Shown: positions 31,036-44,409, numbered from the stretch's first letter. The stretch is 64,000 nt of DNA from Bathymodiolus brooksi (GCA_963680875.1 OY804584.1:91200031-91264030); one strand, 5' to 3'. Numbers and translations are program-made. The notes: generated by a model not told the origin, from the sequence alone.

Positions 31036-32000
31036 CCTCAAGATAAACAGAGATTTCAGTTTTACCACATCATGAATTTTCTCATATCATACAATTAATA
31101 CAGAACCTTATTAGTGCTTCGCTAATTTAAACATATTTTAATTGTAAAAAAAAATTCATCAAACAAATTTTTTATTGTAGTACAACAAAATCCAGTCTTG
31201 TCCTTTCTGGTCAGGTCAGAGTTCAGATGCACCAAGATAGTAAAGGACATTTGGTACTACTTCATTGTCACCTCAAGGGATGTAACTCCCCTTACAAGGC
31301 AACTTTTCACTTCAGAAGGGCTGACCTTAAACAGGGGGTGGGGAGGGGGGGATAACTGTAATTCAACTTTTTCAAAAAATGATAATTTATTCCTGTAAAG
31401 CATGTATATATTTTGAGGAAAACTACTTGTAGTCATCGGCTGTCTGCAATCCTCGTTAAATAAATAAAGAATAAAATTTAATTAAAACAATTGATTTAAT
31501 ACCTTGAAATTTGTAGTAATGACTACCTATATATATATATGCCCATATTAAGACAAATACATGTACTACATTGTATATAGAAAATGTCATATATATTACT
31601 AGTATATTATATATATTTTAATATTTACCACAATTGTAAACTAATCCATTTTATTCGGATCACATACCTACGTACACTGTACCAGAATTTTTACGATAAA
31701 ATACAACTAAATAACACAATTCATCAAAACATAAAACTCAGGATTTCTTTGTTTTTTAAGGAAATCAAATTATCACATCAATAAATGTTATTTAAAAAGC
31801 AAGTTATAACTGACAATGAGAAAAAATCAATTCATCCTTGTTTGATAGTTAACGAAATAGCTTGGTAAAAAGTAAATATGGTTGGAAGTTATAAGTACTC
31901 TCTGCTTCATTTGTTTACAGGGGGTCTGGAAGTCAGGTTTCTCCTCTGAGGGGCACAACCATATGTACTCCACATCAAAAACACAATGCATCTTTCACAT

Positions 32001-33568
32001 GGGACTTCCTTCTGTATAGAGAATGCCACAATGGGACTTCCTTCTGTATAGAGAATGCCACGATGGGACTTCCTTCTGTATAGAGAATGCCATGATGGGA
32101 CTTCCTTCTGTATAGAGAATGCCATGATGGGACTTCCTTCTGTATAGAGAATGCCATGATGGGATTTCCTTCTGTATAGAGAATGCCACAATGGGACTTC
32201 CTTCTGTATAGAGAATGCCACGATGGGACTTCCTTCTGTATAGAGAATGCCACGATGGGACTTCCTTCTGTATAGAGAATGCCACGATGGGACTTCTTTC
32301 TGTATAGAGAATGCCACAATGGGACTTCCTTCTGTATAGAGAATGCCACGATGGGACTTCCTTCTGTATAGAGAATGCCACGATGGGACTTCCTTCTGTA
32401 TAGAGAATGCCACGATGGGACTTCCTTCTGTATAGAAAATGCCATGATGGGACTTCCTTCTGTATAGAGAATGCCATGATGGGATTTCCTTCTGTATAGA
32501 GAATGCCATGATGGGACTTCCTTCTGTATAGAGAATGCCACAATGGGACTTCCTTCTGTATAGAGAATGTCACGATGAGACTTCCTTCTGTATAGAGAAT
32601 GCCATGATGGGACTTCCATCTGTATAGAGAATGCCACGATGGGACTTCCTTCTGTATAGAGAATGCCACGATGGGACTTCCTTCTGTATAGAGAATGCCA
32701 CGTTGGGACTTCCTTCTGTATAGAGAATGCCACGATGAGACTTCCTTCTGTATAGAGAATGCCACGATGGGACTTCCTTCTGTATAGAGAATGCCACGAT
32801 GGGACTTCCTTCTGTATAGAGAATGCCACGATGGGAATTCCTTCTGTATAGAGAATGCCACCATGGGACTTCCTTCTGTATAGAGAATGCCACGATGGGA
32901 CTTCCTTCTGTATAGAGAATGCCATGATGGGACTTCCTTCTGTATAGAGAATGCCATGATGGGACTTCCTTCTGTATAGAGAATGCCATGATGGGATTTC
33001 CTTCTGTATAGAGAATGCCACAATGGGACTTCCTTCTGTATAGAGAATGCCATGATGGGACTTCCTTCTGTATAGAGAATGCCACGTTGGGACTTCCTTC
33101 TGTATAGAGAATGCCACGATGAGACTTCCTTCTGTATAGAGAATGCCACAATGGGACTTCCTTCTGTATAGAGAATGCCACGATGGGACTTCCTTCTGTA
33201 TAGAGAATGCCATGATGGGATTTCCTTCTGTATAGAGAATGCCACAATGGGACTTCCTTCTGTATAGAGAATGCCACGATGGGACTTCCATCTGTATAAA
33301 GAATGCCACGATGGGACTTCCTTCTGTATAGAGAATGCCACAATGGGACTTCCTTCTGTATAGAGAATGCCACGATGGGACTTCCTTCTGTATAGAGAAT
33401 GCCACGATGGGACTTCATTCTGTATAGAGAATGCCACGATGGGACTTCCTTCTGTATAGAGAATGCCACGATGGGACTTCCTTCTGTATAGAGAATGCCA
33501 TGATGGGAATTCCTTCTGTATAGAGAATGCCACGATGAGACTTCCTTCTGTATAGAGAATGCCACGAT
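32001..33568. repeat. 32-bp minisatellite, 49 units
   Basis: Unit: GGGACTTCCTTCTGTATAGA plus GAATGCCACGAT. 1568 bp divided by 32 is exactly 49. Because 32 is not a multiple of three, 96 bp give a 32-residue repeat, and all three minus frames stay open across it. Variants (CACGAT, CATGAT, CACAAT, CACGTT) are scattered, and some blocks recur in the same order, suggesting multi-unit duplication. Confidence 0.97.
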
Positions 33569-33587
33569 CATTATTTATAGACAACTA

Positions 33588-33768
33588 CAGTCAAACCTGT
33601 CTAATGTGACCTTCTAAGGAAACATCGAAATATGGCCACATAAGACAGGTGGCCGCTAAATACCGGTTTAATTAATATGAAATTCACTGGTTACAGAAAT
33701 TAAAATCAAGGTCACATAATACAAGTTGCTGCTTAATAGAGGTGGTCACTAAAGCAGGTTTGACCATA
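33588..33768. mobile_element. Palindromic MITE, family P1
   Basis: CAGTCAAACCTGTCTAATG to GCAGGTTTGACCAT. It starts 20 bp after the 32-bp array. Confidence 0.8.
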
Positions 33769-34548
33769 GTAGAAACTCCTAATGGCTATAAGCAACAGTT
33801 TAATTAACATAGTCATTGGTGTGTCTTGATACATTGGACAGGAAGATGTTTTGTACCCTAATAATAGCCATGGCTCACCAAAGCAAGCAAAGTGGGCAAA
33901 ATTCTAGCCTTGTTTCAAATTTCTTATTTAAAAATTTCAGCTTAATTTAATTAAAACTGAATCATGTTCACATGCAAGACTTATACAATGTATAATAATG
34001 GCACTGTCACAACTACATATGCAAAGACAACAGTGTAAATAAATAATTTTTTAAGAACCAGTCTATTTGAAGATTTATCATATTTACATGTTAATATATG
34101 CAAACAACAACAAAAGTACATGAAAAACCTACCCAAGCAATAATTGAATTGCAAAATATAACCTACATGTACTATTTATTGTAACAGGTTTTTTTTTTTA
34201 AATACATTAATTTTCAAACAATGAACTCCACTAAAGTATTTCAAAATAAAATTTCAAAAGAGATAAAAAAAAATCAATCGTGGGTAATAATCATTTCTTT
34301 TGCTCAGAGTATCACCTAGCAAGGTTGGGCAATTGATAAATTATCAGGGATAAAAAAAGGGCTACGATATACAACCACTGCAAGTCAAGGTCATTTTTTA
34401 GTACCTTTGGGCCTCCTATTTGGAAATACAGGTAGGTAATTAGGTTAGAATCCTCTAAACACATCCAAACCCTTATTCTGTGGAAAGGATTATTGTTTCA
34501 TAATTTCAGAAGTATCTGTCTAATAGAACTTAACAAACAGACATGACA
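33769..34548. other. Intergenic gap
   Basis: AT-rich sequence with no exon, repeat unit or RNA signature that I could recognise. It would hold upstream parts of the TBC1D5-like gene if its promoter lies this far out. Confidence 0.4.
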
Positions 34549-34552
34549 TACA

Positions 34553-37500
34553 AACCAGAGGCTCTCAAGAGCCTGTATCGTTCACCTGGTTATAAAAAAA
34601 ACCAATTGGTCCTATGTAAAAACTATGTCCTGCAGTGGTAGTCATCTTGGAATTACGATCAACATAAAAAACACAAAGTTTGTAAAGGACCTTCCAATGA
34701 TTGATGCACAATTTAGGTTCAATCAGTGCAATAGCTTCAGAGAAGAATATATTTCTGTATTTTCCCGTGTGTTAATACTATGACCTGTGGTGGCAGCCAT
34801 CTTGGATTTCCGATCGGCATAAAAAACAGAAACTTTGTAGAGGACCTTCCAATGATCATTCCTGGGCAGTTTGGTTTCAACTGTCCAAGTGGTTTCAGAG
34901 AAGAAGCGTTTTGAAACATTTTCCCCATAGGGTCCAATGTTAAACTAAGTCCTGCCGTAGCCGCCATTTTGAATTTCATATCGGAACAAAAAACGTAAAG
35001 TTTGTAGAGGACCATCCAATGAACATTCATGTACAGTTTGGCTTTAATCATATTTGTAGTTTCTGAGTAGAAGGCATTTGAACATTTTCACATAAGGGTC
35101 CAATGTTAATCTATGTATTGCGGTGGTGGCCATCTTGGATTTCCGATCGGCATAAAAAACACACACCTTGTAGAGGACCTTCCAATGATCATTCCTGGGC
35201 AGTTTGGTTTCAATTGTCCAAGTGGTTTCAGAGAAGAAGCATTTTGAAACATTTTTCCCATAGGGTCCAATGTTAAACTAAGTCCTGCCGTAGCCGCCAT
35301 TTTGAATTTCATATCGGAACAAAAAACGTTAAGTTTGTAGAGGACCATCCAATGAACATTCATGTACAGTTTGGCTTTAATAATATTTGTAGTTTCTGAG
35401 AAGAAGGCATTTGAACATTTTCCCATAGGGTCCAATGTTAATCTATGTATTGCGGTGGCAGCCATCTTGGATTTCCGATCGGCATAAAAAACATAAAATT
35501 TGTAGAGGACCTTCCAATGATCATTCCTGGGCAGTTTGGTTTCAACTGTCCAAGTGGTTTCAGAGAAGAAGCGTTTTGAAACATTTTCCCCATAGGGTCC
35601 AATGTTAAACTAGGTCCTGCCGTAGCCGCCATTTTGAATTTCATATCAGAACAAAAAAGGTAAATTTTGTAGAGGACCATCCAATGAACATTCATGTACA
35701 GTTTGGCTTTAATCATATTTGTAGTTTCTGAGAAGAAGGCATTTGAATATTTTCCCATAGGGTCCAATGTTAATCTATGTCCTGCGGTAGTGGCCATCTT
35801 GGATTTCCGATCGGCATAAAAAACACACACCTTGTAGAGGACCTTCCAATGATCATTCCTGGGCAGTTTGGTTTCAATTGTCCAAGTGGTTTCAGAGAAG
35901 AAGCGTTTTGAAACATTTTCCCCATAGGGTCCAATGTTAAACTAAGTCCTGCCGTAGCCGCCATTTTGAATTTCATATCGGAACAAAAAACCTTAAGATT
36001 GTAGAGGACCATCCAATGAACATTCATGTACAGTTTGGCTTTAATCATATTTGTAGTTTCTCAGAAGAAGGCATTTGAATATTTTCCCATAGGGTCCAAT
36101 GTTAATCTATGTATTGCGGTGGCGGCCATCTTGGATTTCCGATCGGCATAAAAAACAGAAACTTTGTAGAGGACCTTCCAATGATCATTCCTGGGCAGTT
36201 TGGTTTCAACTGTCGAAGTGGTTTCAGAGAAGAAGCGTTTTGAAACATTTTTCCCATAGGGTCCAATGTTAAACTAAGTCCTGCCGTAGCCGCCATTTTG
36301 AATTTCATATCAGAACAAAAAACGTTAAGTTTGTAGAGGACCATCCAATGAACATTCACGTACAGTTTGGCTTTCATCATATTTGTAGTTTCTGAGTAGA
36401 AGGCATTTGAATATTTTCCCATAGGGTCCAATGTTAATCTATGTCCTGCGGTGGTGGCCATCTTGGATTTCCGATCGGCATAAAAAACACACACCTTGTA
36501 GAGGACCTTCCAATGATCATTCCTGGGCAGTTTGGTTTCAACTGTCCAAGTGGTTTCAGAGAAGAAGCATTTTGAAACATTATTCCCATAGGGTCCAATG
36601 TTAAACTAAGTCCTGCCGTAGCCACCATTTTGAATTTCATATCGGAACAAAAAACCTTAAGATTGTAGAGGACCATCCAATGAACATTCATGTACAGTTT
36701 GGCTTTAATCATATTTGTAGTTTCTCAGAAGAAGGCATTTGAATATTTTCCCATAGGGTCCAATGTTAATCTATGTATTGCGGTGGCGGCCATCTTGGAT
36801 TTCCGATCGGCATAAAAAACAGAAACTTTGTAGAGGACCTTCCAATGATCATTCCTGGGCAGTTTGGTTTCAACTGTCGAAGTGGTTTCAGAGAAGAAGC
36901 GTTTTGAAACATTTTTCCCATAGGGTCCAATGTTAAACTAAGTCCTGCCGTAGCCGCCATTTTGAATTTCATATCAGAACAAAAAACGTTAAGTTTGTAG
37001 AGGACCATCCAATGAACATTCACGTACAGTTTGGCTTTAATCATATTTGTAGTTTCTGAGTAGAAGGCATTTGAATATTTTCCCATAAGGGTCCAATGTT
37101 AATCTATGTATTGCAGTGGTGGCCATCTTGGATTTCCGATCGGCATAAAAAACACACACCTTGTAGAGGACCTTCCAATGATCATTCCTGGGCAGTTTGG
37201 TTTTAATTGTCCAAGTGGTTTCAGAGAAGAAGCGTTTTGAAACATTTTTCCCATAGGGTCCAATGTTAAACTAAGTCCTGCCGTAGCCGCCATTTTGAAT
37301 TTCATATCAGAACAAAAAACGTTAAGTTTGTAGAGGACCATCCAATGAACATTCACGTACAGTTTGGCTTTAATCATATTTGTAGTTTCTGAGTAGAAGG
37401 CATTTGAATATTTTCCCATAAGGGTCCAATGTTAATCTATGTATTGCAGTGGTGGCCATCTTGGATTTCCGATCGGCATAAAAAACACACACCTTGTAGA

Positions 37501-39810
37501 GGACCTTCCAATGATCATTCCTGGGCAGTTTGGTTTCAATTGTCCAAGTGGTTTCAGAGAAGAAGCGTTTTGAAACATTTTTCCCATAGGGTCCAATGTT
37601 AAACTAAGTCCTGCCGTAGCCGCCATTTTGAATTTCATATCGGAACAAAAAACGTTAAGTTTGTAGAGGACCATCCAATGAACATTCATGTACAGTTTGG
37701 CTTTAATCATATTTGTAGTTTCTCAGAAGAAGGCATTTGAATATTTTCCCATAGGGTCCAATGTTAATCTATGTATTGCGGTGGCGGCCATCTTGGATTT
37801 CCGATCGGCATAAAAAACAGAAACTTTGTAGAGGACCTTCCAATGATCATTCCTGGGCAGTTTGGTTTCAACTGTCCAAGTGGTTTCAGAGAAGAAGCAT
37901 TTTGAAACATTATTCCCATAGGGTCCAATGTTAAACTAAGTCCTGCCGTAGCCACCATTTTGAATTTCATATCAGAACAAAAAACCTTAAGAATGTAGAG
38001 GACCATCCAATGAACATTCATGTACAGTTTGGCTTTAATCATATTTGTAGTTTCTGAGAAGAAGGCATTTGAATATTTTCCCATAGGGTCCAATGTTAAT
38101 CTATGTCCTGCGGTGGCAGCCATCTTGGATTTCCGATCGGCATAAAAAACAGAAACTTTGTAGAGGACCTTCCAATGATCATTCCTGGGCAGTTTGGTTT
38201 CAACTGTCCAAGTGGTTTCAGAGAAGAAGCATTTTGAAACATTTTTCCCATAGGGTCCAATGTTAAACTAAGTCCTGCCGTAGCCGCCATTTTGAATTTC
38301 ATATCGGAACAAAAAACCTTAAGATTGTAGAGGACCATCCAATGAACATTCATGTACAGTTTGGCTTTAATCATATTTGTAGTTTCTGAGAAGAAGGCAT
38401 TTGAATATTTTCCCATAGGGTCCAATGTTAATCTATGGCCTGCGGTGGCGGCCATCTTGGATTTCCGATCGGCATAAAAAACAAAAACTTTGTAGAGGAC
38501 CTTCCAATGATCATTCCTGGGCAGTTTGGTTTCAACTGTCCCAGTGGTTTCAGAGAAGAAGCATTTTGAAACATTTTTCCCATAGGGTCCAATGTTAAAC
38601 TAAGTCCTGCCGTAGCCGCCATTTTGAATTTCATATCGGAACAAAAAACCTTAAGATTGTAGAGGACCATCCAATGAACATTCATGTACAGTTTGGCTTT
38701 AATCATAATTGTAGTTTCTGAGAAGAAGGCATTTGAATATTTTCCCATAGGGTCCAATGTTAATCTATGTCCTGCGGTGGTGGCCATCTTGGATTTCCGA
38801 TCGGCATAAAAAACAGAAACTTTGTAGAGGACATTCCAATGATCATTCCTGGGCAGTTTGGTTTCAACTGTCCAAGTGGTTTCAGAGAAGAAACATTTTG
38901 AAACATTTTCCCCATAGGGTCCAATGTTAAACTAAGTCCTGCTGTAGCCGCCATTTTGAATTTCATATCGGAACAAAAAACCTTAAGATTGTAGAGGACC
39001 ATCCAATGAACATTCATGTACAGTTTGGCTTTAATCATATTTGTAGTTTCTGAGAAGAAGACATTTGAATATTTTCCCATAGGGTCCAATGTTAATCTAT
39101 GTCCTGCGGTGGCAGCCATCTTGGATTTCCGATCAGCATAAAAAACAGAAATTTGTAGAGGACCTTCCAATGATCATTCCTGGGCAGTTTGGTTTCAACT
39201 GTCCAAGTGGTTTCAGAGAAGAAGCATTTTGAAACATTTTTTCCATAGGGTCCAATGTTAAACTAAGTCCTGCCGTAGCTGCCATTTTGAATTTCATATC
39301 GGAACAAAAAACCTTAAGATTGTAGAGGACCATCCAATGAACATTCATGTACAGTTTGGCTTTAATCATATTTGTAGTTTCTCAGAAGAAGGCATTTGAA
39401 CATTTTCCCATAGGGTCCAATGTTAATCTATGTCCTGCGATGGCGGCCATCTTGGATTTCCGATCGGCATAAAAAACAGTAACTTGGTAAAGGACATTCC
39501 AATGATCATTCATGTACAGTTTAGGTTCAGTCAGTTCATTAGTTTCAGAGAAGAAGATCTTTGAAATTTCAGCCAATCAGAGCATATTATTGGCCTTGGC
39601 AGCCATATTGAATATCCGACTGGAACGAAAAACAGTAACTTTGTAGAGGACCATCCAAGGAACATTCCTGCTAAGTTTGGTTCCAATCGGCCCAGTGGTT
39701 TCGGAGAAGAAGCTTGAAATGTGAAAAGTTTACAGACGACAGACGACAGACGACGGACGCCAAGTGATGGAAATAGTTCACCTGGACCAAAGGTCCAGGT
39801 GAACTAAAAA
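34553..39810 (+). mobile_element. Hairpin-ended repeat H4, 5.2 kb, with dimeric satellite core
   Basis: The left end has GGCTCTCAAGAGCC and TTCACCTGG. The right end is a strong hairpin, CACCTGGACC-AAA-GGTCCAGGTG at 39780-39802, followed by AACTAA; the left TTCACCTGG is inverse to the right CCAGGTGAA. ACAGACGACAGACGACAGAC precedes the right hairpin. The core is about fourteen 332-bp units. No protein function: the ~92-136-residue minus-strand frames simply repeat with the unit. The CTAA end after a hairpin recalls rolling-circle transposons. Confidence 0.82.
34770..39440. repeat. 332-bp tandem array, ~14 units, each a diverged ~166-bp dimer
   Basis: Half-unit A has TTGGATTTCCGATCGGCATA and TCCTGGGCAGTTTGG; half-unit B has TTGAATTTCATATCGGAACA and TCATGTACAGTTTGGC. 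Both halves share TTTGTAGAGGACC, ATAGGGTCCAATGTTAA and GTAGCCGCCAT-like blocks at the same offsets. Units are regularly ordered A-B throughout; spacing is 332 bp with two 333-bp steps. Flanking half-units at 34600-34760 and 39440-39700 are more diverged. Confidence 0.95.
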
Positions 39811-39972
39811 CGACAAAACACACACTCATACCATAATAAGACTGCAAAAAGTGTGAGGTCGCATATGGTAGCCATTAACAGTTAAAAGAACCATGGAAGA
39901 TTTGAAAACTATAAACCTATATACATACTGCATACAAAAAATTAGGTTAAGTACCAAATCTATTTTTCAAGA

Positions 39973-40312
39973 CGACTGCGGTAGATCGTTAGTTCTAGAC
40001 TTGGTTAGGTCAATCCAAAGACTATAAAATTGGTATTTGCTGGTTCTCTGCTAAGCATGCAGCATTAAGGATTAGAGCAAAGATGAGATGGCTCAGAATT
40101 AGGATAATGTGTCAGAGTGGAGCTACATTGTACATGTCTTCCCTGAAGACTGTTGTTTCAGTGAGCTAGCACTATAAAAATCCAACTAAGCTGCTTTAAA
40201 AGCGTGTTGGTCTAGTACAAAGTGGACTTCATCATGATTTCATCAAAATTAACTTGTTCAAGCTGAAAAATTGCTTATTTGGTGTTAAACAACAATCAAT
40301 CACTCACTCCAT
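39973..40312 (+). mobile_element. SINE family B copy, full length without arrays
   Basis: GCGGTAGATCGTTAGTTCTA, CCAAAGACTATAAAATTGG, GCATTAAGGATTAGAGCAAA, GTGTCAGAGTGGAGCTACA, GTTTCAGTGAGCTAGCAC, AACTTGTTCAAGCTGAAAAA, GGTGTTAAACAACAATCAA, then CACTCACTC. It is the reference for the arrays at 25120 and 26125. Confidence 0.87.
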
Positions 40313-40917
40313 TTTTCAAGGTGGGAATTTGCAGTTTTCTTGAAGAAAACAACTTTATAGAGAATGTACGTCACTGCATTCATGTTTACATATAATGAAC
40401 TGAAAACAATTAAAAATGTATATTTAACGAGTTTATGGTAATGATGACGATATCTACCAATAAATGCTAAAAATAAAAATTTTACATGATCGTAAATTTT
40501 GCTATCATAACCTGACAATTGATTTTATAATAGAACTCTCAAATTATATGTGCATACAATGTTCATCTCGTGAAACAGTAACATACATATTTTAGAAAAT
40601 ACAATCCATCAAAGATAAAAAAAAAAAAAAATCTTCAAGGTTATACCATTTTCAAAACAGTATAAGGAATGAAATTAAAATCATAGAAAATCGATGTTGA
40701 ACATTCCATGGGGAGATAATTTGATGGTAATGAGAATCATTGTTCTAAGTTTATACCATTGGGAAATTGGAAAAACTTGATTGTTTACATACAATATGGT
40801 ATGGTTTCAGTGATTAAAATTACATTTCAGGCTGTAAATTTCAGAAATTACCAATTTTTATTTTCTCACCTATTCAATTGACATAGGGATCATCTCAAAA
40901 GGTTTGTACATCATTTG

Positions 40918-41515
40918 ATTGATTGATTGGTGTTTAACGTCAACCTTAGCAATATTTCAGCTACATGTATATCGTGGCGTGAACAAGTTTTATTATCAAC
41001 TTAGGCACCTACAAGATCCTTAATAATAAAACATACTTGTCTATAAAACAATCGGATTATATGTACAAATAAAAGAAACATTAAAAAGATAAAACCATAT
41101 ACCCTGTACATGTATTTAGAACGTGTAGGACTATATTTTTGTATACAGATTAATTTCTTTTTAATAATTTTCAAAATTGTGTCGCCTGTGACATTTGTAA
41201 ATAAATCATATAAATTGTTGACATTGTAGAATGTCTGCCGAACATCAGCAACATCTACGCAGGCAATTATGGCACTTGGAACATAGAATTCTTTGCTTTT
41301 TGGCATGTTGTGTTTCAATGAATGGTTGGAATTACACAGAATACATTCTGGTTGTTCCTCATTATTTAACAAATAACTATGAGTAAGTCTACCATGACCT
41401 ATACGACATCTGGTCAAGACTACTTGTTCCTTCCTATTTTGACCACAAGAACAAGGAGTCTTATCAACTAGGGAATGTATTTTGTACAGTTTGCTATAAA
41501 TCTGCTGGTTTTAAA
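40918..41515 (-). mobile_element. 5'-truncated LINE: RNase H-like C-terminus plus 3' tail
   Basis: The minus strand from about 41510 encodes YSKLYKIHSLVDKTPCSCGQ and LTRCRIGHGRLTHSYLL, then EEQPECILCNSNHSLKHN, FYNVNNLYDLFTNV and a stop near 41001. LTRCRIGHxRLTHxYLL...PxCxxC is the end of the RNase H region of I/Jockey-group LINE polyproteins. The following 3' UTR ends CGCCACGATATA, AGCTGAAATATTGCTAAGG, TTGACGTTAAACACCAATCA and (ATCA)n, the tail also found on the SINEs. Reverse transcriptase and endonuclease are missing. Confidence 0.85.
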
Positions 41516-41608
41516 ATATATTTCATAATAAAAGGTTTAAAATCACTAATACACTATACAGAATAGAACAATTGTGTACATCTTTTGTAAAGAATTTAAT
41601 CAAGAAAC

Positions 41609-41795
41609 TAGTCAACCATGTCTCTTGTGACATTCAAAGGGAACATTGAAATAGGATGACATAAGACAAGTGGTTGTTAAATACAGATTTTCTATGGATA
41701 TGAGATGCACTGTGAAAGGATACTGAAATAAAGGTCACATAATGATAATACAAGTTCTTGTTTAATAGAGGTGGTCACTAAAGCAGGTTTGACTG
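41609..41795. mobile_element. Palindromic MITE, family P1
   Basis: GTCAACCATGTCTCTTGTGA to GCAGGTTTGACTG, about 187 bp. Confidence 0.78.
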
Positions 41796-41904
41796 AATTT
41801 TGATGTACAAGGTAATTGAACATGAAGAAAAATACATCTGAAACTAATGTAAAAATAAAAAAATATATGAGGTGTCTTTGGTGCTAAGCATAATTTAGTC
41901 ATCA

Positions 41905-42345
41905 AAGTGGGGGCCTCAATGTCTGAGTGGTTAAAATTATTGACTTCTAACCACAAGCTTAGAACCAGCTGACGGATAAAACCTAACTGGGGAGCACTAA
42001 TATTAGGCCTGGGTCCTTGAAAAATTTCAGAAAATACTCTAGTTGGCTACAGAAATTTTGGATATTTCATGTGCAATGTTAGCTGCTGGGACTCAGAGTT
42101 ATTGCAGCTTGAAACTGCAGCAAAAACACTCAGTTTTGTCCCTTACTGGTGTGTGTTCGCATCCCAATACCCAACTCAAGTGTTAAGTTTTCTAGATGCC
42201 TATCCAAGGCCGGGTAGGGTTTAATGGTCAGCTCATTATATGATTTCACAAATTAGACAAGGGGATGGACACTACCATTGCGAGGGAAGCGTGGTGCTGG
42301 GTTGGGAAGGCAAGGGATTGTACCATGCTAAAATTACCCAGGGTA
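41905..42345 (+). mobile_element. SINE family C copy
   Basis: Begins GGGGGCCTCAATGTCTGAGT and GGTTAAAATTATTGACTTCT, an A-box-like GTCTGAGTGGTT of a Ser/Leu-type tRNA, and ends with GGCAAGGGATTGTACCATGC and AAAATTACCCAGGGTAAACA. Only fragments occur elsewhere in the window (1985, 30262). Confidence 0.6.
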
Positions 42346-43145
42346 AACACTGAAATTCATAAACAAACATTTCATGATTCATTTTAATTTACAAGTACAT
42401 TTTTGTACAATTGTATGCCATTAGATTGATTTAGGATTAATTAAATTTTGCAGCTGTTTAATCTCACATCGAGTCAAACAAAAGAACCAACATTAAAAAT
42501 GGGGGGGGGGGGAACACATAAAGAACAAACTTTGAATGATACCAGTTGAACAGTAATAGCTTGTACTATATATATGATAGTACATGTTACACTTGTGTGT
42601 TCATTCATATTTAACAGTACAAGTATACACAGCTGTTTCATAGAATTGATCAATTTTAATTTATTAAAGTCTGTGTCCAGCTGTCAGACTTTTAAATGTC
42701 AAATTTATTAATTATGCTTCACTGAAATAAAACCCATTCATTTATCATATTCAAGTTTAACAAGGAAATTGGTTCAAGAAATTAAGGGGTTTGAGGAGAG
42801 GGATTAAAAGAAAGATTGTAAAACAAACTTCCTCATGTAATGATTTATTCTTAGGTTAAGATTATTTATTATCATTATTTAGTATTATTATTATCCATTA
42901 ATAAGGAAAGAATTCCTGAAATGTATTTTATTTGACGATAATGGATGTTATTTTTAATAATAGTCGGTTTTAGTCACAATTCACAGAAAAAAATATGATC
43001 CAAATTTAAAACTAAAAATGTTCCAATTTTTCGATAATATCATAGAAGCACTACAGTGAATATCAGATTTTCATTACAATTCCCAAAAAGTAAAGGCAAT
43101 TCGAAGGCAACAAAAACATTTCTTTCCTGACCCTATATATTACTG
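42346..43145. other. Intergenic gap
   Basis: AT-rich, with a run of 12 G at about 42500. No exon, repeat family or RNA gene recognised. Confidence 0.4.
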
Positions 43146-43149
43146 ACTA

Positions 43150-43505
43150 TCAGTGAGTGAGCGATTGTTATTTAATGCCAAATGAACATATTTTCAGCTA
43201 TATCATGGTGAAAACAAGTTACATTTAATGATGTTGATGATGTCTGCTTTGTGCTAGGTCAACCCGCTTAGCCTCAATTGGATTTATAGGACTAGCTCAC
43301 TGAAACAATAGTATGCAGGTAGATATGTCGACACATTATCCTGATTCCGAGCAAAATAGTCCTTTCTCTTACACTTCAAAGCTGCATGCTTACCGGAGAA
43401 GCAGCAAATACCAATTTTATAGTCGTTGGTTTGACCCGACCAGGGCTCAAATCCACGATCTACCACAATAAAGGCAAGCATGCTAGTCATTACACCAATG
43501 ATGCA
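43150..43505 (-). mobile_element. SINE family B copy, full length
   Basis: GTGAGTGAGCGATTGTTATT (tail), CAGCTATATCATGGTGAAAA, CATTATCCTGATTCCGAGC, CAAATACCAATTTTATAGTC, GACCCGACCAGGGCTCAAAT, CCACGATCTACCACAATAAA, CATGCTAGTCATTACACCAA (head). The minus-strand B box is GATTTGAGCCC. Confidence 0.87.
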
Positions 43506-44401
43506 GTTTACTGATTATCAATAAAAGATTAAAGCATGCACTCTTGGAAACAGTACTAGTTCAACCAACCACAACAATGAAAGTTTTGCAGCTAACTTCT
43601 ATATACTCTAACCCCCCCTCCATAATAAATTCTTTATTAGAAATATTTTCAAATCTAAAAACAAATCCAAGGAGTTATACACAGGATTTTTAAAGCATTA
43701 AAAAGGAAAACAAATCTACAGATAAGTTACAATGACCATAACTTTTGAAAATGGGGGGAGGGGGGGGGTGCTTCATGAGACTCCCTCTACACCCTAGTGG
43801 TAATAAATAATTATTGAAGGTTTGAAGGAACATCGTAGTCCTGAATTAGATATAGCAGCTATATGCAGACATGCCAAAAGTAAAGAATTTCTATGTTCCA
43901 AGGGCCATAATTTTTGTTAATAAGGTTGATCAAAACCATATCCCTCTAGATTAAAGCAATAATTATTGAAAGTTTAAAAGACATCCATCATATATAAATA
44001 AAGAAATAAGTCCTGACAAGCTAGAGACACTCATTTACTGTACATTGTACATCCTAAGAGTGAGTAAATCAGAGTTGAGTATTTAATTTGTCTCACTGAT
44101 GAATATCTGTTTCAGAGGTATTGTACACGGCAGCCGAGAAATCGGACATATTTCTATATCTTGGGGTTCATATGGGACATCTTTGATATAAAAATTTGAT
44201 AAATAATTATGGAAAGAACAAAAATCAGAAAAGCAAATAACACCCGGTGTGCTTCCATGTGATAAAATTATGTCAAGCAATTTAAACAATTCAAGAAACA
44301 CATTCAAAATAAAAAATTTTTGTACTTTTGTATGACAGAAAAATTCCCGTCAGATCTTTTAACTATTTTCCTAATTTGAATGATTGAATTATGAAGTTGC
44401 T
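43506..44401. other. Intergenic gap
   Basis: No recognisable coding exon. Contains a G-run (GGGGGGAGGGGGGGGGTG, 43755) and AT-rich sequence. Confidence 0.4.
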
Positions 44402-44409
44402 GACACTAA

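Noticed and set aside
13654..33568. CRISPR-like regular arrays
   Set aside because: Units are contiguous without unique spacers, no cas genes are present, and the DNA is from an animal.
31907..33584. Frames of 200-529 residues with SIQKEVPSWHSLYRRKSH units
   Set aside because: All three minus frames of the 32-bp array are open; no sign of a gene.
34737..39576. Series of 64-136-residue minus frames (KFKMAATAGLSLTLDPMGK)
   Set aside because: They repeat with the 332-bp satellite units and have no gene structure.
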